Assembly: GCF_000835495.1 (NCBI RefSeq)
Contig: NW_015622541.1
Span: 806,001 to 870,000 of the forward strand
Length of the DNA: 64,000 bases
Reading direction: 5' to 3'
Origin: Cladophialophora immunda
Taxonomy: Eukaryota > Ascomycota > Eurotiomycetes > Chaetothyriales > Herpotrichiellaceae
A program made the position numbers and the translations under genes. The notes beneath the pieces are model-generated. The model had not been told where the DNA came from. It did not search any database and saw nothing but the letters and a program-made list of their open reading frames with translations. Shown piece by piece: positions 54,031 to 64,000 of this stretch (its first letter is position 1; the number at the start of each line of letters is the position of its first letter).

Positions 54031-55883
54031 TCACCACGAATCAAAATTTCCAAACCCGCCACCTCCCCCTTTTGCCTTTTTCCGTACGGGTTCCTCAGGC
54101 TCGTCATCGACGAACTCGACAATCTCGTCCTCGTCATTGTCATTGTCATTGTCGTGGCCGTGCCTTGCTAATGAAGCTTTGAGATACTTTCCCACCTGTC
54201 CGATACCGCCGCCAGAATCCACCGTGCCGTCGTCTCGTATCCTCTTGCCCGTCCATGTCGTGCGGTCCTCGTCCACATCGAGACTTCCTTCGTCGGCGGC
54301 AGCAGCTTTTCGATCCGACTTCTCCTTCTCGGTCCGCTCCGCCTGGTTCTTCTGCTTCCAAAACTCCTCAAACGGATCAATCAGCACCGTTGCCTCGACG
54401 ATCTTGATCTCCTCCTCGGGCCGGTCGGTGCTGTCCACAGGCGCGTTTTCCAGCCGCTTGAGCGTCTCCAGTGAGTCGCCGCCGTCGTCGTCCACGACCC
54501 GTCCAAAGATGGTGTGCTTGTGGTCCAGGTGGCTGGCGGGGCGGTAGGTGACGAAGAACTGCGAACTGTTCGTGTTCTTGCCCTTGTTCGCCATGCTCAG
54601 CACGCCCCGCTTGTCGTGCTTCAGCGGGCCTTCGAGTTCGTCGTTGAAGTTTTTGTTCCATATGCTCGTCCCTCCCCTGCCTGTCCCGGTCGGATCGCCC
54701 GACTGGATCATGAAGTTTCGGATGTTGCGGTGGAAAATGATGCCGTCGTAATACCCCCTTTGCGCCAGCTTGACGAAGTTCCAGACGGCCTTGGGCGCGT
54801 ACTCCGGGTTGAGTTCTAATGTCAGGGGTCCGAGGGTGGTGGACAGCCGGACGTAACCCTTGTGTTTGACCCGCCGGGGTTTCAGAATGTATTCTTCGTC
54901 TGTCATCGTTGCGAGCGCGTTGGAGGTGTGCGGTGTGAGCCCGGTGGAGGTGAAGGAGGCGGCAGCTTGACCGGTGGTGTGGCGTGTTGCATTGTAAGGT
55001 ATTGGTTTTGACGATTGGGATGTTGAAGCTGTCTTCTTGACTGTGTGGGCCGACGTTGACGTCGACAAAGATTTGCTGTTTTGCAAGACAGCATTTGCTC
55101 GCTCGGCCCTAGCCTTTGCAACCGCCTCCTTCGCCTTCATGATTTTCAGGTCCGCAGCACTGCCTAGACTCGCGGTATTGATGGACGCTTCCTCTTTAGG
55201 GATCCCTGAATCTTCCCCGTCTTTCAAGTACTTGAATGAGGTGAGGTTGCGGGACTCCACATTCTGCGGATCTTGCAGGGTAATCAGGTCCTTCCTGGTG
55301 AACTCCTCGTCCGAGACTAAGTCGCGCCACATCTTGGGTTTTATATTCAGTCGCTCAACGGTGTCGTATGCGAACACATTCGCTGAATCTCCGTGGCGGA
55401 TCGCCACGATGTGCGTGTTGTCCGTGAATACCTTGAATGTAACGGGGTCGACATATTCGTCGCTGTCGTTCTTCGCAAACTGCAACTTTATGAGATCCTG
55501 TTGTTTCAAGGGCTTCCCAGTCGTCGGGTTCGTGTCATGTTTTAGCAGCCACCGTAGGATGTTCTCGTGGTCGAATATGATGCCTTCGGATGTGCAGACG
55601 GGCGTGGTGAAGGGCTGCAGACTTAGGGCGCAGAAGTTGAAGGGCAGGCGCTTGAAGGCGGCGTGGTGGGAGGTGTCAGCGCGCACACCGGCGCCCGCGC
55701 TCGCTGAGTACGCATCGGACGAGGCCCATTCGGAGTGAGTGATCTAGTCAAAGGTCGTTAGTCTGGCTGGCTTCTTCGTACTGTAAAGACGAGTGCTCAT
55801 ACGTAGAGTTTGTCGGTCCCTGGAAAAGCTCGTCAGCAGGCTGAGGCGAGCGAGCGAGAGGGGGCGATCTGACCTTTGCCCAT
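54031..55883 (-). CDS. PPIL2: U-box cyclophilin, peptidyl-prolyl isomerase-like 2
   Basis: Exons 55883-55874, 55819-55803 and 55743-54031 code for 579 residues. The first nine codons (MGKGTDKLY) lie on two micro-exons of 10 and 17 bases, and their join restores the expected PPIL2 start followed by ITHSEW. The U-box spans about residues 36-110 (FNFCALSLQPFTTPVCT). The cyclophilin domain begins at GYVRLSTTLGPLTLEL and has FHRNIRNFMIQSGDPTGTG and the Gly-Lys-Asn block before SSQFFVTY. The C-terminal tail is acidic with an Asp-Asn repeat and a KKAKGGGGG end. The family acts in the nucleus with the spliceosome and as a U-box E3 ligase. Confidence 0.94.
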
Positions 55884-56343
55884 GTTCAGTCTTCTCTATA
55901 AGCGCGGGTTGGACCAAGATTGAGAAACGTGGTGCTGTAGGAGGCAAAGTGAGAGGGAGAAGTCGAGGCTGTGGAGAAAATAACAAATCGCCCCTCGAAA
56001 ATCGGCGTCGACTCCAACGACCTCAATACGAGGTCAACTGCGCCGGTTTGCCTGATACGAACCTCTCTCCGGCGATACATTTCCCTCCATTTCAGCTTGA
56101 ATTAACTGGCAATGTCAATCACATGCGACAGCCTCGCTCGTATAGCCTCCTTTTGGATGATTCACCTGTCAGCATCGTTGGTCCCTTTTTTTGCGAGTCA
56201 TGGAAAGAAGATCGTGTCTCGGTGGTGTGCTCGAGCCCGCGCGGATGGGTTCAACACGAATGAATCTATTCTACTCTCTAATTCTTGTCTAATCTATCGC
56301 CTCCACCGTAACGCCGACGAGCTCACAAGAGTAGCCCAAGTAA
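55884..56343. other. Intergenic spacer upstream of PPIL2
   Basis: A 460-base gap between two minus-strand genes. It should hold the PPIL2 promoter and the 3' end of the next gene. Nothing else is seen. Confidence 0.45.
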
Positions 56344-57370
56344 CTATCTCGGTAGACCTAGGTATTTGAGATATTCAGTTGGTCCAGCAGAGTTCCAGAT
56401 GTCCTTTTCGGTTTCAATCGCGATCCACACAAGCCCCAGCATCGCGGCTGAGTTTGCGCCGGCTCCTCTCTCAAGACCACTGTGTCGGCGGGGAATCATG
56501 CACATCCACTCTCTCACCAGGATCACATTGTAGTCGGTGCCCCCGCCGGCTGCTTCATGGCTTTGCCGGACCTTTCGAAGCAGCCTTTCGTAGGTTTGGA
56601 CGAGGGTGTTTGGGTCACTGTGCGTTGGCAGTCGAAGAACGAAGTGTTTGTGAGGGACAGTCGGGATGTTATCCGCGACATCAACTGTCGACCCAGCCGC
56701 GTTTGGAAAGAGCTGAAAGTCCAACTCTTGCTCGTCCGGATACGGCCAAAATTGCATATGCTTATGCCCCTGACTAGATCCTGACTCGAAGCCGCAATTG
56801 TAGATCATCATGTATCGCTGCCTAAAGCGCTGCAAGATCGCCCAGGCGGCCGACAAGTCGCTGAGATCAAGGCCATCCGATTGAGGCGCAAAATGCCTCG
56901 TGATAACCAGCAGGCTCGGTCGGTAGACGCTGAATTTGTTCAAGATCAGAAGATGCGAGGGCCCGACTTCCGAGAGAACCTCTTCCGGGTTGGGATTGAG
57001 GAAGGGATTGTGGCCCTTGCCCGTTTTCCGCTCGGGTGCATCTGACGGTGTGATGGGCTTGCGGCGAAGGTGTGGCACGAACCGAAAACTGAGCTGCGGT
57101 CGTCAGATTCCGAGCAGCTTTTGGGAGCAAGACTGGTATGACCTGCTATTCTCTGTTTCGTTGTCCAGCGGAGGCCGAGCAATGTCACCCACTTACTTTG
57201 AACCCCTGGTCTTCCACAGTCTCGGCCGTCGAAGATTCATAGATGATTGTTCCTTTGGCCACTTGGTCATCGAACTTTGCAAGTGATAGAGCTTCTAGAT
57301 CTGGTGGGAGTGTCGGCATCGCTCTGGAACTTGATAGCCCATCATTCCGTTCACGGCTGCTTTGATCCAT
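56344..57370 (-). CDS. Ap4A phosphorylase / ATP adenylyltransferase-like protein
   Basis: Exons 57370-57197 and 57093-56344 code for 307 residues, joined by a 103-base intron. The acceptor giving LSFRFVPHLRRKP was chosen because it keeps the frame. Conserved blocks are KGHNPFLNPNPE, HLLILNKFSVYRPSLLVITR and the active-site GSSQGHKHMQFWP, which is the HxHxQ form used by the GalT/Apa branch of the HIT superfamily. The C-terminal part has NVILVREWMCMIPRRHSG, as in yeast Apa1/Apa2. These enzymes split diadenosine tetraphosphate with phosphate into ADP and ATP. Length and motif order fit. Intron length is somewhat above the local norm. Confidence 0.9.
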
Positions 57371-57759
57371 ACTGTCGATCTCCTTGTGTCGATTGCGAGA
57401 ATTCTAGATAGAGTGTCCCTTACACACAGCAACAGAGAACATTAAGGAAGAGAGAAGCCTCTTTTCAGGACCACGCATCACACATACGAGAACACCGAAG
57501 ATCGAAGGATATTTCTTTTCCAATTGCATTTGATGGCATCCAAATGCCAAGCATACTTCACCGTACAACAGAGCTACTCCCAATTAGGACAAAGGCCTGG
57601 AGCTTCCCTGCAGCGTCGTTCGAGGCCATTTTTATTTTTCTGGTCCGCGTCTGCATTGATTCTGCTCCCTGTACTTGTATCAACTTTCCATCTTTGCGTG
57701 CTGCAGTTTGGGATTTCTCTTCCTTCTTTCCTTCCATTCTTCCTTCTTCCGGCGTCGCG
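57371..57759. promoter_or_regulatory. Divergent promoter between Ap4A phosphorylase and EF-Tu genes
   Basis: A 389-base interval between divergent starts. The EF-Tu side is pyrimidine-rich (TTCC/CTTC runs from 57705 to 57755), a usual core promoter and leader pattern in fungi. Confidence 0.5.
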
Positions 57760-59241
57760 ATGGCCTTCTCTCGCTCGGTTGTTTCTCTCCTGCGCACATC
57801 CCGGCACATTGTATCCCCCGCTCGAGGTGTTAATCCCGTCAACAGAGTCTTCGGCCATGACAGATTCGCCGCCCGAGCATATGCTACTGTTTTTGAGCGG
57901 ACCAAGCCCCATGTGAATGTTGGTCAGTAGCAAGTCCTTGCCTCTTGTTCCGGCTCGATTTCTGACAGTTTTCCCAGGTACGATCGGTCACGTCGATCAT
58001 GGAAAGGTAGATTCCCAACCCGTTGCCGTCCAAGTTCACGGGCTTATCATCGCGTCAGACAACCCTCACAGCAGCAATCACGAAGAGACAGGCGGACAAA
58101 GGCTTAGCGCAGTTTCTCGATTATGGCAAGATTGACAAAGCACCCGAAGAGCGAAAGCGTGGTATCACGATCGCAACTGCGCACATCGAATACGAGACGA
58201 ACAACCGCCACTACTCTCATGTCGACTGCCCCGGTCACGCTGATTACATCAAGAACATGATCACCGGTGCTGCTCTTATGGATGGCGCTGTCGTGGTGGT
58301 TGCCGCTGGCGATGGTCAGATGTAAGATGCCCGGTTGCTTGAATGGTACGTTCACGAGATTGACTCTGCGCAGGCCTCAGACAAGAGAACATCTCCTCCT
58401 AGCCCGTCAGGTCGGTGTCCAAAAATTGGTTGTTTTCGTTAACAAGGTCGACACCGTCGAGGACCCTGAAATGTTGGAACTTGTTGAAATGGAAATGCGC
58501 GAGCTCTTGTCCTCGTACGGCTTCGATGGAGACAACACCCCCATCATCTTTGGTTCTGCCCTCTGCGCCCTTGAAGGCACCAGACCCGAGATCGGAGTTG
58601 AAAAGATTGATGCTCTGCTGGAGGCCGTCGACAGCTGGATTCCAACCCCTGTCCGAGACACTGAAAAGCCTTTCCTCATGTCGGTCGAAGAAGTCTTCTC
58701 TATCGCAGGAAGAGGCACTGTCGCTTCAGGCCGTGTTATGCGAGGCGTGTTGAAGAAGGATAGTGAGGTCGAGATCGTGGGAGGTCGTGACGAGGTCATC
58801 AAAACCAAGGTGACAGACATTGAAACGTTCAAGAAGTCCTGCGAAGAATCAAGAGCTGGTGACAACTCTGGTCTTCTACTGCGCGGTGTCAAACGGGAAG
58901 ACGTCAAGCGTGGAATGGTGGTTGCCGTCCCAGGTTCTGCCAAGGCTCATCAAGAAGCGCTTGTGTCGCTCTACATTTTGACAGAAGAGGAAGGAGGTAG
59001 AAAGTCAGGCTTCACTGAGAACTACAAGCCACAAGTCTACATCCGAACCGCAGATGAGGCAGCACAGCTCAAGTTCCCAGAGGGTACCGAAGACCCAAGC
59101 AAGATGGTCATGCCTGGAGACAACCTGGAGATGGTTCTGAAGACACACCATCCTGTGGTTATGGAAGCTGGCGAACGATTCAACATGCGAGAAGGTGGGC
59201 GGACGGTCGCCACCGGCCTTATCACCAGAATCCTGAAATAG
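57760..59241 (+). CDS. TUF1: Mitochondrial elongation factor Tu
   Basis: Exons 57760-57922, 57978-58006, 58059-58321 and 58374-59241 code for 440 residues. The N-terminus ([16 protein letters not shown] onward) is an Arg/Ser-rich mitochondrial presequence, followed near residue 40 by [20 protein letters not shown]. The GTPase motifs are G1 GHVDHGKT, split by the third intron position, G2 RGITI, G3 DCPGHADY and G4 NKVD. Domains 2 and 3 follow ([25 protein letters not shown]) and the protein ends in [10 protein letters not shown]. It brings aminoacyl-tRNA to the mitochondrial ribosome. The ATG at 57760 is chosen because the open frame upstream is leader sequence. Confidence 0.96.
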
Positions 59242-60545
59242 GCCGGATAACTCTTGATCATGTGCAGAAGCGAACAAGAGGTGGGCTACGCTGGCACCGA
59301 CGCCTTGAAGCTTTGTATCAAAATGTGTCATGTCTTCACCGTGTCATAATTTGGGATGTACATTTTGTCAGGGGTTTCGGGTCCCGGAAGAGGACGATCA
59401 TGACCGTGGAGCATTGCGATATCTAGGGAGTCCGCGCTGGGATGGAAGAAGCTTGCATATACCAACCTCTCTACTTCAATTCCGAAAAGTGTTTAAACAT
59501 GCTGCCCAGTTACATGAATGAGGTTATCTCATCTCATCGTTCACTCTCTATATAGCCTCGCTCCTTGCACACTGACCAACCCGCGCCTGCTTCAGGGATA
59601 ATTACTTCGAACCACCCTCTAATCCGGAATGATGGTATTCCACGCGCTCTCAAGAGTCTCTAGCTACTTACAGTGCAGCCTTTGCAGAATCTAACCGCAA
59701 TGTCGTGCTCAGAAGAAGTCACCGCTCGCTTCTTCGTCGATCTGAGGGAAAGGTAGCCAGCGGTTCGTTTGCAAAAACGTGTCTTTCGCCTCTGAGTAAC
59801 TCTTACCATAGAGGACGGCGAGTAGACATCCTCATCAACTCGAATCTCTACATAGATGGAAGAAGGCCGATGCGCGGACACGACATTGTGACGGCATTCG
59901 TCATCTATATGTAAATTCCGAGGACTTGCCTCAAGCGGTCCTTTTCGTCGCTGCCTACTAATTCTTGCCCGATATAGTGCCCATTTGCTGTATAGCTCCC
60001 AGATTCTTCAAAGTATGCCAACTGCAAAGCTGCTTTCCAGGTGGGAGCTGGGGCATCGGCTTCCTCGAATAGGGGGAAGCAGCCTCGTCACGTGCACTTC
60101 CTCGCGTTCCTTCATCTGATCCTCCATTACAGAAGATCAAACGAGACCAAAATGCTGGTTCATGGAAGAGAGTCTGGCGGCGGAAGACTTGAGGCTGTAG
60201 TATGTAGGAAAGAGGCGAGATTCAAAAGCACGATACACATTCCTCAAGCGCCATCCTATTAAGTCCTGGAGAGGTTATGTAGAGCATAACTATAATCCAA
60301 GGTCATGATAATGTAACGTCGTTTCTTTTGGTTCTGAAAACACAGTGTGAATCATTCGCAGAATAAATCTTCATTTCCGATCTGAAGCCATTGAAGATCA
60401 TGTTCATCATGCCCCCAGACCGCATATGACGAACCGTATCAGCAGCCAGCAGAGCACATGGTTTCAGTTGATCGACTGAGATCACCAAGGCCTGAATTCG
60501 CCATTCCTGCGCTCACCGACTTTACCGCTATACGGCCAGATGATC
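59242..60545. other. Intergenic region, no gene seen
   Basis: This 1.3-kb interval separates convergent genes. Several short open frames exist without domain, codon bias or splice support. Confidence 0.5.
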
Positions 60546-61004
60546 TTATCTCGGCGGATGATGCGAAGGAACGCTTCTGGGAGAGTGGCTATCCCGATGA
60601 TTCGCGATCCGTTCATACTCGCTCGAACGCCGCCTCAACTCCTCCGACTGCCGTCGCAACTCTAGAGAGAGGCTTCTGGCAAGTCTGATGTTCTCATCCA
60701 AAGTGTGATGACGGACGAGAATGTCCCCACTGGCAGCTTCACCTTCACTGTCTTGGCCACGAGAGCTTCGCTCGAGGTTCTCTTCCAGTGTGTGGTGGAG
60801 GAAGACCTCTGACTCGTCCCGGTTCTGGATCGGGGGTGGGACCGCCACCTCACTTAGGCCGCTATACGGGTCCGATGGCCGTCTTTTTTTCGGTCGGCGA
60901 GGAGGTTCTTCCCCGCTATGTTTCTTCTTGAAGAGGGAACGCAGTTTCTCCCACATGGTTTGATCGGTTTCTGGTTTGTGCAGTGGTATTTTTGCCTCGG
61001 ACAT
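60546..61004 (-). CDS. Small charged hypothetical protein
   Basis: A single exon codes for 152 residues from ATG 61004. The protein is very rich in Arg, Ser, Glu and His and is probably disordered with helical patches. A basic KKKHSG/RRPKKRRPSD region near residues 25-45 could be a nuclear signal. Two similar motifs, HHTLEENLERS and HHTLDENIRLA, lie about 29 residues apart, and an Arg/Glu-rich helix (SLELRRQSEELRRRSSEYER) follows. I do not recognise a family. The internal repeat and steady composition argue for a real gene, but no homology supports it. Confidence 0.5.
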   Translation of the reverse strand: MSEAKIPLHKPETDQTMWEKLRSLFKKKHSGEEPPRRPKKRRPSDPYSGLSEVAVPPPIQNRDESEVFLHHTLEENLERSSRGQDSEGEAASGDILVRHHTLDENIRLARSLSLELRRQSEELRRRSSEYERIANHRDSHSPRSVPSHHPPR

Positions 61005-61822
61005 TGGCTGGATCCAAGGACGTTCTAATACTTTGATATTCGCGCCTCGGGCAAGAGGTAGTTGATACAGCTTTTAGACATGATGGGGTCATGAGACGGG
61101 GGTTGCTGCTCCTCTTCAACGGCCGCGTGCCGAGCCGCGTGCACAGGAAGTTCCTCACGCCACTTGCCACCGGGACAAAGAGGCAGCCGAGGCATCGGCC
61201 ACATGATCAACGACAATGGTCGATTTACCCAGCCACAAACAAGCTGCAGGCCCGTAGTTGCTTGGTTTTATGTATATCGAGACAACTCGGTAGCGTAGTA
61301 GGGATGTAAGTGGTCCTTTTCCCCACTTCTGTCCCTGATGTCTGTAACCCACTTGCGGTGTCTCTGAGGCGGCACGCATGCCGATTTCTTGGCAATTGCC
61401 AGGTATATTGCCGAAAGAGGGTACCAGGTGATTGATGACTCGTCATCACTGTAAGCTAGTTCTTAACTATAAAGTAGGGACAGCGCGCTACATACTGTGG
61501 TAGTATCGACGTCTCCGTGCGGTAGTACACTACATACTGGTTCGAGGCTAGGAATATCAGATATCGATCAACACGTGCACAGCGTAACAACTTCTTTGCT
61601 GCTCTGACTATAGTCGTAGCAGTAAGATTGACATATTTTCTATTGAGCCGAGAGATTGGGTTTCGACATTCCTGTACTTGAAAGATACCAGCAAACGAGG
61701 GGCGACAATCATTCAGTACAATGGAGCGGAGACAATAGAAACCCTTCGGATCTGCATATCCATGGGTCACTTCGCAGAACTGGCACAAAGTCCTTGCAAT
61801 GAGATACTCGTGTACCATGGCT
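61005..61822. other. Intergenic region, no gene seen
   Basis: An 818-base gap between two minus-strand genes. It should hold the promoter of the small protein and the 3' end of the deiminase. An open frame at 61456-62013 overlaps the deiminase in antisense register and is not supported. Confidence 0.45.
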
Positions 61823-63037
61823 TCAAAGTTCCGGAACTTGCTGCGTTGCACAATGGATCCCTCCACCCGTCCTCGGCAGCATGTTGATGGGCACCTGCAC
61901 CACCTCTCTGTCAGGGAACAACTTCTTGAACAATTCAAAGGCAGCAGTGTCCTGTCTTTCCTGCCCGAATTTGGGTGTGATGACGCCTCCATTGACGAGG
62001 AGATAATTGGCATACGAGCCGATGACCTCGTTGTGTTTATCTGATGGCCCGAGGATAGTTATGTCGGGTTCCTCGCAGTCGTATACCGTTAGTGGTCGGC
62101 CTTTTGCGTCCCTCGCAGATGTAAGGTCAGACCGAGCAGAGTTGTAGGCGTCTATTGCAATGGGGTGAGCATTCGGCCCTGGCTTGCTCAGGAGGACGAC
62201 GCTTGGTGATGTGAAGCGTGCCAGCGCGTCGATGTGGTAATCTGTGATGTCGTAGCCTTTGACGCCGGGGATCCAAATGAAATGCGTGACTCCAAGCTTG
62301 TCCATAAGCTCGGCCTCGACATCGGATTTGGAGAATCCTGGGTTGCGGTTGTCGTTGATGATGCAGCTTTCGGTGCCTAGGAATGTTCCCTCGCCGTCGT
62401 GCTCGATGCCCCCTCCTTCCATAGTGAGTTTCGAGGATACCGAGGCTTCGTTTGCGTGTGCAGCTATTTGGGCAGCGATTTCCTCGTCGCCAACTGCAGG
62501 GAGCTTGCCGCCCCAGTAGTTGAAGTTGAATTTCACTGCCGTCCGTTTCCCTGTTGACAAGTCTTGCACAAAGACCGGCCCACTATCGCGGATCCAGAGT
62601 TCGCTGACCCTGGCTGGCTTGACCAAGACATTGCTGCCGACCATGGATTTTGCCTGTGTGATGAGTCCCTCCCTGGCATAGAGGTGGACTGGTTCGAAGC
62701 GGGAGATGGTGTTGGCGATGCTTGTGACTTCGGATTGTAGGGCTTCCAGATGCTCTGTACTTTCTGCTGATTCCATGCTAGGGAAAGCCATCAGGGTATG
62801 CGAGTGGCGAGCGCTTTCCACTGGCATTCGAAAGCAACCATGTTGAGTGGCTTTCAAGGGCTGCTGGCCAGGCATGCTGGATAGTTGTCTTGCAGCAGGA
62901 ATTCTCGATGGTATGATTGTTATCGCTGCCCGGTGTCTAGAGACTTGTCGATAGAATGATGTGGATTGGGCTTTAGTTGCCTGGAGACCCAGACAAGATA
63001 TATCTCGAATAAAGTGCCATGTCGACGCGGGATGCAT
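61823..63037 (-). CDS. Agmatine deiminase-like enzyme (PAD-porph/guanidino hydrolase family)
   Basis: A single exon codes for 404 residues from ATG 63037; a second ATG at 62875 would give 350. The catalytic core begins at FRMPVESARHSHTLMAFPS. Key blocks are SELWIRDSGPVFV with the substrate-binding Asp, EGGGIEHDGEGTFLGT, and the nucleophile motif GGGIHCATQQ with Cys396 near the C-terminus. Agmatine deiminases convert agmatine to N-carbamoylputrescine and ammonia. The 54 residues before the second ATG are Arg- and Ser-rich with only one acidic residue and end in RQLSS, which suggests a mitochondrial presequence. The divergent amidase start lies 465 bases away. Guanidino substrate specificity beyond agmatine cannot be excluded. 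Confidence 0.9.
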   Translation of the reverse strand: MHPASTWHFIRDISCLGLQATKAQSTSFYRQVSRHRAAITIIPSRIPAARQLSSMPGQQPLKATQHGCFRMPVESARHSHTLMAFPSMESAESTEHLEALQSEVTSIANTISRFEPVHLYAREGLITQAKSMVGSNVLVKPARVSELWIRDSGPVFVQDLSTGKRTAVKFNFNYWGGKLPAVGDEEIAAQIAAHANEASVSSKLTMEGGGIEHDGEGTFLGTESCIINDNRNPGFSKSDVEAELMDKLGVTHFIWIPGVKGYDITDYHIDALARFTSPSVVLLSKPGPNAHPIAIDAYNSARSDLTSARDAKGRPLTVYDCEEPDITILGPSDKHNEVIGSYANYLLVNGGVITPKFGQERQDTAAFELFKKLFPDREVVQVPINMLPRTGGGIHCATQQVPEL

Positions 63038-63502
63038 ATTGACAACCGTGCAAGTGCGATAGAGCGCAACTTGACGCCATTGGATGCCGGGATAGCATCG
63101 TTGTGACCGGGCATCCAAGCCACTTGGGCTGACCAAAGGGTTTTAAAGCCATTTCTTACTCAGGGGGAGCGTCGGTAATACCTCCCGAAATGGGTTAGCC
63201 CAGGCGAGAAGGTTTTGAATATTTTCCACTTCGGCTCCACACAACAAAAGCTGTCGGTCGGGGATGCGATAGCCGTGGACATCCACGCTGTATCGCTACT
63301 TCATGCCATATATGATCCATTTCAATCGAGTAATAGACCGGGGCATGGAGCAGACATTGGAGAACTAGTGTCGAGGATAGAACACAACTGCATCCTCTCG
63401 CCTTAGACACCGTTAAACCCCCTCCTGTTCCATCGATCCTGCAGTCATCAGGCTTGGTAAGATCGAAACTTGGGTATATCAGTTCTCTAAACTCAAACAA
63501 AC
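63038..63502. promoter_or_regulatory. Divergent promoter between deiminase and amidase genes
   Basis: A 465-base interval between divergent start codons. No coding potential or clear operator is seen. Co-expression of the pair is plausible. Confidence 0.45.
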
Positions 63503-64000
63503 ATGTCGCTCAACGATAGTATCGTCGACGCTTCCATCGCCGACTTGTCGAAAGCTCTATCAAGCGGCAAATTGACTTCAGTTGACCTCATTGCTAAATA
63601 CCTGCTGCGCATCAGTACTTATGATTGCCGAAACACCGCCCTCAATTCAATTCCATTGATCAGCGAGGATGTATTTGAAGAAGCCGCCGCTGCGGATGAT
63701 CGCCGTGTCTCTGGTCAAGCGCGTGGTCTGCTTGAAGGAATTCCCTTTACTGCCAAGGACAGTTACAAAGTTCGTGGAATGACCGTGGCGAGTGGCTCGG
63801 AGGCGTTCGAGAACCTCGTCGCCAACGAAGACGCATTTACTGTTAGAGCTCTACGAGACGCCGGCGCCATCCTGTTGGGTCGGACAAATATGTGTCCTAT
63901 GGCGTACGGCGGAATGCTTCGGGGCGTGTACGGCCGGGCAGAGAGCCCCTACAACAAAGACTATCTACCAGCTGCATTTGGATCTGGGTCCTCCAACGGG
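63503..64000 (+). CDS. Amidase signature-family enzyme (3' end off window)
   Basis: The frame opens at ATG 63503 (MSLNDSIVDASIADLSKALS) and runs to the window edge, 166 codons without a stop. The N-terminal helix LSSGKLTSVDLIAKYLLRI and the block GLLEGIPFTAKDSYKVRGM, with the catalytic Lys, match the amidase signature family. RALRDAGAILLGRTNMCPMA and the start of the Gly/Ser-rich signature (FGSGSSNG) follow at the edge; the usual form is GGSSGG. Family members hydrolyse amides with a Ser-cisSer-Lys triad. The downstream Ser nucleophile is not in the window. Divergent pairing with an agmatine deiminase may indicate amide or polyamine nitrogen use, which is inference. Confidence 0.88.
   Translation, partial: MSLNDSIVDASIADLSKALSSGKLTSVDLIAKYLLRISTYDCRNTALNSIPLISEDVFEEAAAADDRRVSGQARGLLEGIPFTAKDSYKVRGMTVASGSEAFENLVANEDAFTVRALRDAGAILLGRTNMCPMAYGGMLRGVYGRAESPYNKDYLPAAFGSGSSNG

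Noticed and set aside
61456..62013. 185-codon minus-strand frame overlapping the deiminase 3' end
   Set aside because: A different register overlapping the catalytic Cys region of the deiminase; no domain of its own.

Overview
The window is nuclear DNA of a filamentous ascomycete (Pezizomycotina). The genes are split by short introns, mostly 40-70 bases, with GT-AG ends and CTAAC/CTGAC-like branch sites. The families are typically fungal: double Zn2Cys6 regulator, LaeA-like methyltransferase, DUF7708 and DUF7025 proteins, carboxymuconate cyclase. The housekeeping genes (PUB1/TIA1, PIF1, EDC3, PPIL2, Ap4A phosphorylase, mitochondrial EF-Tu) fit this. Class Eurotiomycetes is a guess I cannot prove. 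Exon joins were built by hand; nearly all were checked to keep reading frame across splice sites.

Layout. 1-6 kb: end of a membrane transporter-like gene, an acidic nuclear protein, and a three-RRM RNA-binding protein behind a long pyrimidine-rich leader. 7-14 kb: a coiled-coil protein made of eight 21-residue repeats, a DUF7708/STAND-like protein and a DUF7025-AAA+ ATPase, resembling a fungal NLR-type neighbourhood. 15-21.5 kb: an aromatic ring catabolic cluster made of a carboxymuconolactone decarboxylase-like protein, an intradiol dioxygenase, a carboxymuconate cyclase and an unusual EthD-like/enol-lactonase fusion. 22-29 kb: a LaeA-like methyltransferase, a divergent cytochrome P450 and a transcription factor with two tandem zinc clusters.

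29-42.6 kb is the most interesting part. Four sulfatases, a GH3 glycosidase and an MFS sugar transporter lie together. None of the enzymes shows a secretion signal. The promoters of all six carry copies of one motif, close to CACGGGAGTCGGTG, which contains CGG-N4-CGG. The reading offered is a fungal catabolic locus for imported sulfated sugars or glycosides, possibly controlled by the adjacent double-zinc-cluster factor. Substrate and regulator are inference.

43-64 kb returns to mostly conserved genes: PIF1 helicase, EDC3, a DUF7053-like protein, a putative amidoligase, PPIL2, an Ap4A phosphorylase-like enzyme, mitochondrial EF-Tu, a small basic protein, an agmatine deiminase-like enzyme and the start of a divergent amidase that runs off the window. 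I saw no complete tRNA, rRNA, transposon or CRISPR array.
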